Source: Clonostachys chloroleuca (Eukaryota; Ascomycota; Sordariomycetes; Hypocreales; Bionectriaceae). From it: a stretch of 64,000 nt of DNA. The number at the start of each line of letters is the position of its first letter. Position 1 is the stretch's first letter. This document shows, in pieces, positions 47,264 through 57,773 of the stretch. The position numbers were made by a program, and so were the translations under genes. The notes under the pieces are model-generated. The model did no database searches. It was not told the DNA's origin and worked only from the letters and a program-made list of their open reading frames with translations. The stretch is from the NCBI GenBank assembly GCA_037952775.1, contig JBANAY010000003.1, positions 11,780,001-11,844,000 on the forward strand, given 5' to 3'.

Positions 47264-47286
47264 CCCCCCCCCCCCCCCCCCCCCCC
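47264..47286. repeat. 23-base C homopolymer
   Basis: An uninterrupted run of 23 C, followed by GGGCCGCCTCCCGGG. The G-rich strand could in principle form a G-quadruplex. Homopolymer length is the least reliable part of any assembly. Confidence 0.8.
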
Positions 47287-48266
47287 GGGCCGCCTCCCGG
47301 GAGCTTATAGTTGTTCTCCCGACGTGCATGAAAATGGAAGTTAATGCTATTTGTCCCTCAGCGTTATATGCGGATACCTAATCAGATTATCCTTCGTTGC
47401 AGTGGAAACTAGGATCTTTACCACCAATGATCTTCCGAGCGACTGAAGAATTTGCAGACATTGTATTTTTCTGTCTACAGGGTATTGTGCCTAGGTAGGT
47501 AGACATGTAAGCCAAGTCAGTGATCACAATGGGCGGTGTACATCCCCTACACCGCTGCGTTAGGAGGATTGCGATGCGTGAAGTCCCAGATGTATCCAGC
47601 AAATAAAATTTTAGCCATTACGTACATATCAGGAAGTTAGGTACGTAGATAGGCAACCCTTCTGGGTGAGCAGGCAAGTAATTAGGTACTAATATGTTTC
47701 TGGATCTAACAGAGCACGCCACAATGTTCTAACGAGATCGGGAGTTGGACATGATTTTCGGCTATATCCTGATTCTAACTTCTCGGTTATCGGATTTAGA
47801 TCGTGAGGATGGATCTTGGCCTCTGGTAGCTGCTCAATTATGACCACCCAATCACCTGATGACCTGAAGTTCCCTTCCTTGCCTTGCTACGATGAAGTTC
47901 GTCAAAATTACATTTGCCTTCAGTGGCTCACTGTGACGGTTCGTGGTTTAAGTTATTATTTTCCTGCAGTGTAGCAGAATGCTGTAGTTTATTCGTTTGG
48001 TATTCTCAATGAGATGGGTTTAACAGAATGCTATGGCCTAACTTACTACGGTGGCAGCACAGCCGAGTGACAAGTTGGTAACACTAATACATCAGAAAAT
48101 AAATTCTGTCTTATGATACAGCCAGCGAATTTAAACCTTTCAAACGGTCAGAACATGGGACAATTTTTCGTTGCATGCTGCATGCTGGTGGTTCAGATCT
48201 AATCTAATCAATCTTATCGGGCATGGACCCTTTTTTTTTTTTGCGTCCGATAAGAGTTGTCTGCCC

Positions 48267-48274
48267 AAAATTTT
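48267..48274. promoter_or_regulatory. RRPE-like AAAATTTT element upstream of DBP7
   Basis: AAAATTTT about 80 bp before the DBP7 ATG, next to a GATAAG at 48239-48244. Similar A-rich elements occur before NMD3 and ESF2. Confidence 0.35.
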
Positions 48275-48352
48275 CCGGGCGCCAACCATGGCCATCTCAC
48301 ATCGCATCAACTGCTGCCCCGCCTCAACACGTGAGAGCAAACCAGACTCACA

Positions 48353-50608
48353 ATGGCTGACGATGGTATGATCTTGAACTTTCAGCTTGGTTCAGCGCCT
48401 CTGAAGCCGCAAACAACTAAATTTACGGGTGGGCGCTGGAGGGACAGGAAGCGGGCGGAAAAATCAGCCAAACTCGCCGGTTCGCCGTCCAAAACCCCCA
48501 GGGAAGAGGGAGATGCAGAGGCTTCAGAGAGAGCCCCCAAGAGGTACAAGACCAATGACAATGGTGAGTTCTCGGGCTGGAAGCCGGGCAACCCGTCGCA
48601 TGGCAGTCAAGGTCCGAAAAAGCCTTCAACAAACGATAATGCTGGTGGTGGCCGTTCCAGTCATCGCGGCCAGTCTGATGGCAACAAAGGGTCTCGCCAG
48701 GTCATCTCTCGCCTTTTTAGTTTCAACCCAGAGCAGAAAACTGCAGTGGAAAAGGAGGAATCAGAATGGGAGGCACCCGAAGCAACCAACGCCCCCCTGA
48801 GTGACGTTGCAAACTTTGGAACTCTGGCATTGGCATCTCGGTTAGTGGATGAGCTCTCCAAGATGAACTTGGAGCGGCCGACAGCAATTCAGAACAAGGT
48901 GATCCCGCATTTAATATCCAGCAGCGGCGACGCTTTTGTACAAGCAGAAACGGGTTCAGGAAAGACCTTTTCGTATCTGCTCCCCATTCTTCACCGGGTA
49001 TTACAGCTCAGCGGAAAGGGGGATGGAAAGCAGATTCATCGGGACTCGGGTCTTTTTGCTATAATTGTTGCACCCACCCGAGAACTGGCAAGGCAGACAC
49101 ACTCTGTTTTGGAGCAGCTCATCCGCCCATTTCCGTGGTTGGTGTCGACTTCCATTACTGGTGGTGAATCCAAGAAGGCCGAGAAAGCAAGGATACGAAA
49201 GGGTGTCAACTTTCTCGTCGCAACTCCGGGAAGGCTGGCTGATCACATCGACAACACAAAGGCATTGAACTTGGGCACGGTGAGATGGTTGATTCTAGAC
49301 GAGGGTGATCGCTTGATGGATCTTGGTTTTGAGGAAGATCTCAAGAAAGCCATCAATGCCCTCAAGAGAATCATTGTCGCTGAGAAGACGACCAACGGAA
49401 CCCTCTTGGATTCACTTCCGGACCGGAGAGTCACAGTACTATGTTCTGCGACGATGAAAATGAATGTTCAAAAGCTCGGAGAAATGAGTCTGGCAGACGC
49501 GACATTCCTTGCTGCTGAGAAAGATGCCGACCAAACAGCACCCACCGATCAGGCCGTTCTCAAAGCCCCAGCCCAACTGCATCAGTCATACATCATTGCC
49601 CCTGCCAAGCTGCGGTTGGTTACGCTCATAGCCTACCTTAAGCTTGCCTTTTCTCGACGTGGACGTACTATGAAAGCCATCATCTTTCACTCTTGCGCCG
49701 ACTCCGTGGATTTCCACTACGAGCTCTTGAGAGATCCAGCAAAAAAAGACCTACCTGACACTTCAGCCAAAGAGGCGGAAGTGTTGTCGAGGACTGTGTC
49801 CAAAGCGGCGTATATCACATCGCCGGCGAGTCCAGAGGTGATTCTGCACAGGATGCATGGTTCCCTTTCACAACCTGTTCGAACTGCTACTATAAAGTCC
49901 TTTGCTGCATCGAAGCTGCCTTCGGTCCTCATTACTACTGATGTCTCGTCTCGTGGTCTTGATATCCCCTCAGTTGACCTGGTCATTGAGTATGATCCCG
50001 CTTTCAGTTTCTCTGATCACATCCACCGTGTTGGACGTACTGCTCGTGCTGGTCGATCCGGAGATGCCGCTTTGTTCCTCCTGCCTGGAACAGAGGAAGG
50101 TTATATCGAACTCCTCAAGGCATCTACTCCACCCACAGCACAGTCGTGCGAATCTGTTCTCGAGAAGGGCCTGCTGTCCAAGCTCGAGTTTCCGATAGAA
50201 ACAACAGCGAAACCTGAAGACGGAAAGACGTACCATGAAAAGGCCGAGACTCTCCAGCTTCACATTGAGCAGAGGCTTCTCGGGGATTCCAAACAGCTGG
50301 AACTGGCACGCAATGGATTCAAGTCTCATATTCGAGCATACGCCACTCATATCAAGGAGGAAAGAGTTCATTTCGATATTAGCGAGTTGCATCTGGGGCA
50401 CGTCGCGAAGAGTTTCGGATTGAGAGACCCGCCTGGTGGCATTGGAGCTGGCATCGAGAGGAAAGCGAAGAAGAAGGGCGCCAAGGGTGCCAAGGGCAAA
50501 TTCACGGCAGACGCGGAAGAAGACCCATCAAGACCAGGACGTGACCTTTTCACGGAAAAGAGCAAGTATCTGATGAAGGCGACGGCCGATGAGTTCAATA
50601 TTGGTTAA
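48353..50608 (+). CDS. DBP7: ATP-dependent RNA helicase Dbp7 (DEAD-box)
   Basis: One exon, 751 residues (yeast Dbp7 742). Start MADDGMILNFQLG, the family's conserved N-terminus. Helicase motifs in order: Q-motif region ERPTAIQNKVIPHL, motif I AETGSGKTFSYLLP, Ia APTRELARQ, Ib TPGRLADHI, motif II as DEGD instead of DEAD, III SAT, then IV-VI with TDVSSRGLDIP and HRVGRTARAGRSGD. DEGD is normal for Dbp7/DDX31. Dbp7 acts in the nucleolus in early 60S assembly. The C-terminus carries a Lys/Gly/Ala-rich tract (KKKGAKGAKGK). The second isolated long stretch in other frames is shadow. Confidence 0.96.
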   Translation: MADDGMILNFQLGSAPLKPQTTKFTGGRWRDRKRAEKSAKLAGSPSKTPREEGDAEASERAPKRYKTNDNGEFSGWKPGNPSHGSQGPKKPSTNDNAGGGRSSHRGQSDGNKGSRQVISRLFSFNPEQKTAVEKEESEWEAPEATNAPLSDVANFGTLALASRLVDELSKMNLERPTAIQNKVIPHLISSSGDAFVQAETGSGKTFSYLLPILHRVLQLSGKGDGKQIHRDSGLFAIIVAPTRELARQTHSVLEQLIRPFPWLVSTSITGGESKKAEKARIRKGVNFLVATPGRLADHIDNTKALNLGTVRWLILDEGDRLMDLGFEEDLKKAINALKRIIVAEKTTNGTLLDSLPDRRVTVLCSATMKMNVQKLGEMSLADATFLAAEKDADQTAPTDQAVLKAPAQLHQSYIIAPAKLRLVTLIAYLKLAFSRRGRTMKAIIFHSCADSVDFHYELLRDPAKKDLPDTSAKEAEVLSRTVSKAAYITSPASPEVILHRMHGSLSQPVRTATIKSFAASKLPSVLITTDVSSRGLDIPSVDLVIEYDPAFSFSDHIHRVGRTARAGRSGDAALFLLPGTEEGYIELLKASTPPTAQSCESVLEKGLLSKLEFPIETTAKPEDGKTYHEKAETLQLHIEQRLLGDSKQLELARNGFKSHIRAYATHIKEERVHFDISELHLGHVAKSFGLRDPPGGIGAGIERKAKKKGAKGAKGKFTADAEEDPSRPGRDLFTEKSKYLMKATADEFNIG

Positions 50609-50822
50609 TGTTGTGATGGAATGGGTACACATGCAATTTGGTTTTGGGATGTGCCTTGTTATTTTTGAGTTTCTCAAGGGACCACAGCGAGTCGTTTGAA
50701 TAAAAAAGCATATAGTATTTGGCATTTGAGCACATAAGAAGTCTCATTATTTCTTTACATGAATCGAAATGGTAACTGGTGATGCAAATGTAGGCATCCA
50801 GGCCTGACTATCCACCCAAAAT

Positions 50823-51191
50823 TTATTTGTTCTTCCAGTTTCCAGCATTCTCTACCCCCTTGCTGACGTCTCCGAGGCCATTTTGCACGCCAGTTCCGAG
50901 TTCACCGACAGCATTGCCAACGGGCTTGCCGTAGCCACCAGTGACAGCCGTTACAGTGTCCCCAACGCCTCGGGTGGCAGCGCCTGTGACATTGCCGACG
51001 GTTCTTCCAACGGCTCCCACGGTGTTTCCCAGGGTTGATGTGACGAAGTTGGTTGCGTCGCCGAGCTGGCCACCGGCTGTGTTCTTGCCGTTGTTGGACG
51101 ATAAGTTGGTCATGTTGGATGTGGACGTGATGAAATTTGTAAGAAAGTCAGGTCTTAGTCCTTGGGCAGGAAAGTGAGGTTTTGATGGCAA
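50823..51191 (-). CDS. Small Gly/Val/Thr-repeat, LEA-like protein
   Basis: One exon of 122 residues (96 if translation starts at the second Met, 51113). From about residue 50 the protein is built of imperfect 7-11-residue units of the type VGxTVGxVTGxATRGVGDTV, such as TLGNTVGAVGRTVGNVTGAA and VGDTVTAVTGGYGKPVGNAV, ending VSKGVENAGNWKNK. Such amphipathic repeats occur in LEA-like and other stress-linked small fungal proteins. No signal peptide or membrane span. The upstream region carries two CRE sites, fitting stress control. Family membership is inferred from repeat style only. Confidence 0.72.
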   Translation of the reverse strand: MPSKPHFPAQGLRPDFLTNFITSTSNMTNLSSNNGKNTAGGQLGDATNFVTSTLGNTVGAVGRTVGNVTGAATRGVGDTVTAVTGGYGKPVGNAVGELGTGVQNGLGDVSKGVENAGNWKNK

Positions 51192-51339
51192 TAGATTAAT
51201 TTGTTATGGTAAAAAATAGACTTGAACCGCGCCCTCTGAAGTGAGAACATTTATACCTTTGAACAAATATCATCTTCCCATCCTGAACCAATATTCACCT
51301 TGCCCGTGTCACATCTTCGTCTAACGTGGATGGCAGGGA

Positions 51340-51347
51340 TGACGTCA
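51340..51347. promoter_or_regulatory. CRE site TGACGTCA
   Basis: A perfect palindromic CRE, about 150 bp upstream of the LEA-like gene start. Atf1/AtfA-type bZIP factors, which respond to stress MAP kinase, bind this sequence in fungi. Confidence 0.55.
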
Positions 51348-51401
51348 GAGGGTATACCAGACAAGTTGAAGCCTTGCGCGATCAGCGATCACCCCTTTTG
51401 A

Positions 51402-51408
51402 TGACGTC
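51402..51408. promoter_or_regulatory. CRE-like half-palindrome TGACGTC
   Basis: A second near-perfect CRE (TGACGTCT), about 60 bp from the first and about 210 bp upstream of the LEA-like gene start. Confidence 0.45.
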
Positions 51409-52351
51409 TCATTCGTCATAATTTGCCCCGAGGTGGATGGTTTGAAGCCAAGATTATTGTTGGATTTTCCTTCCGCATGACTTTATTCCAGCGCTCTCAA
51501 CGATTGTTAGTTGACGATAGGCTGCCTTGATGGAATATTGCACCTGTCAACCCCGTCACCCAACCGGGTCACCTACCCGAGACCACAAACAGAACTGATG
51601 AGGCAATCGGCAACATATCACTTTTCAAGGCATCGCCTTAGGGACTTGGGCTAATAAAGTACTAGATTAAGGGAAATAGCTTTTCTCTCAATAGCTTATT
51701 GCTCAAGAGATGTATACAGTTCCATAGGCGAGACCTAAACGTGCTGTGAGGTACCTATTTAACAGCTTGTTGAACAATCATGAACATCGGCAGCAACATA
51801 GCACGGACAGGCTGTGATCTGTCATCTCGACGGTTATTCTAGCTATAAAGATACTCAATTCTTACACAGAATCCTAATTTTAGTCGCTGCCCGGTTATTC
51901 TGCAAATATGTAAATGCGCGCCAGCTTAGAGAGTGGTATATGGGGAGATCTAGGTTATAAGGTGGTCAAGCAGTTGCGCATGGGCAAATGCTGATTTTCA
52001 ATTTATACAACAATGCTTGTCATCTAAAACCCCTGTTCGTGTAGCGTGAAACATCTTGCTACAATTAACTCCTCCCATGTTATCATATGGGGCTTGGACA
52101 ATCTTTTGTCAATGCCCACTCCGTCTCCCACTACCCTGTGTATAACCTGCTAGGTGTATTGTTGGTTCGGTACCTGTCGCGAGCTTTTTGGCCCTGCCGT
52201 AGTGCACACCTCCTATTTATGTTGCCCCCCTTGAGGTCCATAGTACAATATTTTGGGCGATAGGTCTAAGAAGTCGTCGCTATGCGCTGAGTAGGAGCCT
52301 CATGCGTACACGTGGCAAACAGCTTCCTCAAGCGCATAGAGACGTAGGTTT

Positions 52352-52952
52352 TTAGACCTGTTCGGCGCCCCACCCGCCATCTGCCTCGCGCATGTTGCTC
52401 GGGGGTTCGATCGAAGGGATAAACTCGAGGGCGATGTAGCCGACGCCGACGACGCCAACAATGATTCCTGCGATGGTGCCGATGATACCACCCCCGAGAA
52501 GGAGACCACTGAGGAGGAGATAGACTATAATCTGTGTTAGCTAGGGGGCAATGGAGGCGCTGATGGGAGCGCTCTTACAGACACCTCGTCCAGCAAAGGA
52601 GAAGAGGAATGGAGCGTAATGCGATACCTGGGCAGGGATCTGGAATTCTGATCGTAGAAGTTAGCTGGAGCGGCTCGTTTTTGTCGAAGAGGACTTGGGG
52701 TCGTCAACATACCGAGCAGAGCAATGGACAAGCCAAAAACGATCATGTAAATGGCGAGAATGATGGCCCCCCTGACGGCGATGCGTTAGTATGTATGATC
52801 GAAGAAGCGCCGGGGATCTTGCTTGATCGCGACGCGAAATTCCAAGGGATGATGGAAACTTACAGGGAGACGCTGAAGTGGAAGACACCGCCGACTACGG
52901 TCAAGCCACCAACTGCCAAGTTGACAATGCGGAAAATATCAGAGAGCTCCAT
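52352..52952 (-). CDS. TVP15: Golgi membrane protein Tvp15 (COPI-associated family)
   Basis: Four exons: 52952-52864, 52771-52713, 52647-52579 and 52524-52352 (phases 2,1,1), 129 residues (yeast Tvp15 143). Start MELSDIFRIVNLAVGG. Four hydrophobic segments are formed across the joins: LAVGGLTVVGGVFHFSV, GAIILAIYMIVFGLSIALL, FLFSFAGRGVFYLLLSGLLL and IIGTIAGIIVGVVGVGYIAL. The loop EFQIPAQVSHYAPF and the GRG turn match the yeast protein. Tvp15 sits in Tlg2-containing Golgi vesicles with Tvp18/Tvp23; its role is not settled. The acceptor of exon 2 lies in a six-G run, where the stated length fits without change. Divergent from MEF2. Confidence 0.88.
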
Positions 52953-53275
52953 TGTGATGTGCGTAGTACGGAGTAGGGGAGAGTGTAGAAGAGTTGTTTG
53001 GTGTTGGAGGAGGATGAACAGAAAATAGAGGAGAGATGGAAGTAAGATCCCTTAGTTGTAGCCTAGAATAGCTCCCGGTGCATTCGCAATGCGCATCAGC
53101 CACATGCCCTGCAGCCACGTGCGTCACAGCTTCAGCCACACAGAAACTTCCAATTGAACTGGGTCTCAGTGGCAGCAACACCACGAACATCATTTTGGCC
53201 ATTTTCTGACCCCCAAACCCATTTGAGTCACAATTTGCTACTCAATATGGGAAGTTCTAAGCACCATTGGCTAAG
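52953..53275. promoter_or_regulatory. Bidirectional promoter, TVP15 / MEF2
   Basis: 323 bp between divergent starts. It includes part of an imperfect inverted repeat (53183-53203 against 53268-53288). Confidence 0.55.
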
Positions 53276-55806
53276 ATGATGCTTGCGGTTCGCTGTCGGC
53301 TGCCGGTGGCCAGGCCCTCCCTTTTCCCGCTCAGACGGAGCTCATTAAATGGGCAGCTTGTGATCGCGAGACTATACAGCCAGGTGAACAAGGGTGTGTC
53401 TTCAAATTCGCTGCTTGAAAATACACGAAATATTGGAATAATTGCCCATGTAGATGCGGTGAGCTACGGAAGAGCACCGAATGAAGATGACTTGCATGCT
53501 AATGGGACGTGTAGGGCAAAACCACCACCACAGAGCGAATGCTCTACTATAGTGGTGTTACTCAGAGAGTGGGTGATGTCGATGCTGGAAACACTGTCAC
53601 GGATTTCCTTGACCTTGAAAGGCAAAGAGGAATCACGATCCAATCGGCAGCAATTACTTTCCACTGGCCTCTGGAGGCAAACTGTCCCCCCGGCACACAG
53701 CCGAAGACGGTGAATCTGATCGACACCCCTGGACATCAGGACTTCCGATTTGAGGTTGACCGATGCCTGCCGATTCTGGATGGCGCGGTCTGTATCATCG
53801 ATTCCGTGAAAGGAGTCGAGGCTCATACGGAGCGAGTGTGGGGATCAGCCCATGAATTCCGGATCCCGCGAATAGTGTACTGCAACAAGCTTGACCGCGA
53901 AGGTGCATCATTCAAAAGAGCCGTCATGGAGATTGGATCTAGACTGAAAGGGTGGCCTCTTGTCTGCCAAATCCCTTGGTGGGAGAAGGAGGAGTTTGTC
54001 GGTGTTATTGACATTGTGGACCGTGTTGGATACCGATGGAAATCTGAACGTGACAAGGTTCAATATGATACAGCAACCCTCAAAGAACACCTAGGAAGCT
54101 CTAACAGAGGCCTTTTGGAAGAAATCGAACTCGCAAGACAGCGTTTGGTGGAGGGTCTGGCAGACTTTGATGATGCAGTCATGGAGGAGTTTCTTGCTGA
54201 AACGGAAGATATATCAGCCTCCCTCCTCAAACAAGCGATCCGAAGAGCCATTCGAGAGGGAGACGGCAGTGTGATCCCGGTGTTTGCAGGGTCTAGCTTC
54301 CGCCACATTGGTGTCGAGCCTCTGATGGATGCGATCGTTGACTACCTTCCAAACCCAGCTGAGAGACCAGACGCAGACGTGCGACTTGGTGCCACGAAGC
54401 GTAAGTTGAGGGAAACGCTTCAAGAGAAGGATAAAAAAGGATCCAAGGCCATCGTTGCATCTGTCGCATCAGTCTTCAAGGTCTTTGACCACCCGAAAGA
54501 GGGGATCATCAGCTTCGTGCGTGTTTACCATGGCACTATGGGTAGAAATGCCTCTACATTTAATACACATCTAGGGTTGCTTGAGCGTCCGATGGGAATC
54601 TTGCAAATTTCAGCAAACAAGACTCAGGATATCCAGGATCTTGCCGTTGGGCAGATTGGAGCTTTGAGAGGGTTAAAGAAGGCCAGGACTGGAGATACGC
54701 TTATCACAACAGTAAACAACAAAGGTGTCCCAGAGGCCCTGCGACACATTCAAGTCCGTCCGCCGGAGATTCCACCACCGGTTGCCTTTCTGCAAGTTGA
54801 ACCGTTCGGCAATGTTGCTGCGCAAGAGCTCCAGACTGCGCTGGAAAATGCAACTCGAGAAGACCCGAGTCTTCGTTGGAGCCGGGATTCAAAGACGGAC
54901 CAATTTACGATTCAAGGAATGGGGAAATTGCATTTGGATGTTTCCCTGCACAGTATGAGGCAGAAATACAAAATTGATGCCGAGTTTGGTCCTATCGAAG
55001 TTGACTACAAAGAAACTGTCACAGAGCAAACGCGGCCTCATCACACTGTGTTTGATCGTGCCGTTGCAAGCAAATCTGGCAAGTCTGCTTGCACAGTTAC
55101 ACTGAGACCAATAGAACCTGATGAGCATGGCACCCTGCTTGAGTCTGGAATTGAGAAAGATGGAAACATTTATCAGATTGATGTGCCTGAGCTGGAAAAT
55201 TCGAAGGAGTTTACCTTCGACCTGGAGGAAGCACGACATCATCTGCTGAACGGTGCTCTTGCTGCAACAGCTCGAGGACCAAGGCGAGCATCCCCCATTC
55301 ATGGTTGTTTGATCTCAGTCACACTCGACACATCCGAAGGGATGCTTGAGAACCCTTCAGGCGGGCATTTCAGTGGTGCCTCGCGGTCTGCAGTCCAGTC
55401 AGCGCTCCGAGACGCGTTTGAGAAGCACCAAATCGCTATCCTTGAGCCGTTAATGCTTGTGCACATCACGTGTCCTGAGGCCGTTGCTGGTACTGTCCAG
55501 CATGATATTACAGCGGGGGCGGGCGGCAGTGTTTTGGAGGTGAATGACCGAACCGCCGAGGCAGCAACTGATGAGTTGATAGATGTCTCTAAAATTTACG
55601 CGCCACCAGACCCTTACGAATCGGTGACTTCTCTCCGGGGCAAGAAGTCATTAACACGGGTGGTGGAGATTGCTGCCAAGGTCCCCTACAAGGAGATGTT
55701 GAACTATGATGATCATTTGCGAAGCAAGACGGCTGGCAGACACTCGATGACTATGTCGTTTGACTCATTTGCTAGAGTAGTGGGACATCGTGAAAAGGGG
55801 CTCTAG
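53276..55806 (+). CDS. MEF2: Mitochondrial ribosome-releasing GTPase EF-G2
   Basis: Exons 53276-53458 and 53515-55806 (phase 0) give 824 residues (yeast Mef2 819). The intron cuts the GTP-binding P-loop, joining AHVDA to GKTTTTERMLYYSG. Other GTPase motifs are RGITIQSAAITF (G2), DTPGHQDFRFEVD (G3) and YCNKLDREGA (G4). The first about 40 residues, with many Arg and no acids, form a mitochondrial presequence. Domains II-V follow (FVRVYHGTMGRN, GMGKLHLDV, VDYKETVTEQ, HSMTMSFDSFARV). EF-G2mt splits post-termination mitoribosomes together with the recycling factor. The ATG at 53276 (or 53279) is the only one before the conserved part. Confidence 0.95.
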
Positions 55807-57773
55807 CAGTTGTGTGTAGAGGATGGATCGTGGTTGGTAGAACAAGAGTAGACCGCGAATGTACGAGAGGATATGTAACTCTAGATCCCAAATACAGTGT
55901 ATTTAGTAGGCTCCATAGAGACCAATAAACAATATTGAATTCCTGATCATTTTCTCAATATACAGTATGTAAGGTAACACAGATACAGTCTTATGGCCAG
56001 CATATGGAACAATCAAAAGGGAAGGTTGTGCTCATTGGCTAGTTGTAAGATGAGCACCTACTCGGTTTATGAGTCGAACATGTCTTGATTCACGTTACCC
56101 GCCGGCGCCACCCTTCGTCCAGCTGCCTGAGTCAATGGCAAATAGAGGAGAACACTGACAGACACAGAGCAGGGGTGGACGATCCTCTCGTGATCAGCTA
56201 ATGGTAGTGCTAGGCGCGATGGTGGTATGGTTGACGAGCCATGGGACCTCATTTGATGGGCGCAATTATAAAAATTGCCACAGCGAAGCATCGATGGTTT
56301 CAGTGGCTGAATGGCATATCTGCTTCTGGCTGCTGCAGGCTCTTGGTTGAGCCAATCTACGGCTCATCAATCATATCATGCAGGTACCAATTGCGCCCAA
56401 ATGAAGCTAGCTAGATCAAGCTAGATCTCGGGTAGCTAGGAGCAGATGAGGAATAGCGCAACGGCGCCGTCGCAATATAGTGGCTACCTTAGGAGGCACC
56501 TTGGAAGGGAGCTCAGCACCTGTGAGGGGTATTTCTCCAGAAGCTGGACCTCCCATTCATCCTCATTTCTTTCTGGCCTGATTAGCGTTGTCTAGATCCA
56601 GAGGGCCTGGACCTGTTGGATAAGGTTGACGATAGTGAGAAGGAGGGGGAGGCCTCGACTGCTAATGCTTGCGCAGGCTGCTTTGGATAGTGTTCCTGCA
56701 GCTAGGGTGATGCGCCTGCCTGCCGTTCTGAGGCGTGGCTCAGGGCATTATTAGGTCTGCCGAGGTCGCACTCGGTAACACTAGACGCCTGTCAGTCAGT
56801 CGGTGGCTGTAGTCTTGCTTTTTCATGTCTCTGATGTGATGAACTGGTCTTGGTGTTGACGACTCCTAGCTCCATCCTGGCGCATAAGCCCTGCTGCTGC
56901 AATTTGCCCGTGCAGGCAGGGCAGTGGCCAAGTCTGGGCAGTGGCCACACAGCCAGGTGCTACTCCAGGAACAAGCGTAGGCTCTTTCCTCTTCCAGGCT
57001 TGGGTTGAACTGCTCCTGGTGGGGGGAAGGAAGAGGGCCCGAGGCTCTAGCCCGTTTAAGCATCGCCAGAGTTGCTCTTCATATCCCCCTTGTCTGTCCC
57101 CCCTGGCAATGAGAGAATTTCCATGCACCAAGCTTCTGAACCACCTGGCCCTCGAAGATGCCCCTTGCAGTTTGTGCCGAAACGGTTGATGTGGATCCCT
57201 GCACCGTGATGTTCTCATTTCCTGTGTGTCCTCGGATTGGCTGTCTGCTCATTAACCTGCATGGGGCCAGCGAGCTTGTTGTCGACGGCGTGATGGCCTT
57301 TGATGAATGGGGGATCCTCGCCTGGTGCCCGCTTCTCTCCCATGCCCGAGCTGTCCGTCGCCCTCTCTGATCCTGAGATGCTGGTTCTTAGCGAGCTTAA
57401 ACCCAACATCCCAATTTACCTAGGCGGTATCCCCCAGGCGAAGCCCTGAACTCTCTTTTACCGCTCGTTGCTGGTGATCACCTGTCCTTCGTTTTAAACC
57501 TGTCGCTCGCTATTCACTTTCTTTGATTAGTTTTTGATCGTCGAGTCCGTCTCTCGCCGTCACCAGTCACTCGCTCACTGACCACTACCTACGTTCGCTC
57601 GACGCTGCCTCGGGGCGATCACACCACTACTCCAGCTGTCATTGTTGGACGCCAAGGGCTGCTTGCAGTCTGTCGCCGATCATTCTTCGCGCGACACAGT
57701 TGGCACCACAGTTTGCCGTTATTCCGGATATTTATTGGAGATTTTAGAGGGTTGTTGGGGTTATATCGCGAAA
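55807..57773. other. Intergenic region and long leader of the SUN gene
   Basis: Nearly 2 kb. The first part is the MEF2 3' flank with AATAAA-type signals near 55923. The region 57420-57770 is pyrimidine-rich and likely the SUN gene leader. Short open frames only; no domain or RNA gene was recognised. Confidence 0.5.

Larger units (their letters stand above)
45764..48352. other. Gene-poor region, right part, upstream of DBP7
   Basis: 2.6 kb, AT-rich compared with the coding regions. It contains the 23-C run at 47264-47286. No frame longer than about 85 codons and no recognisable domain, RNA gene or transposon end. The last 100 bp are the DBP7 promoter. Confidence 0.5.
51192..52351. other. Intergenic region, LEA-like promoter and TVP15 3' flank
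   Basis: 1.16 kb. The part near 51192-51420 holds the CRE sites. The rest is AT-rich with no coding sequence, RNA gene or repeat recognised. Confidence 0.5.
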
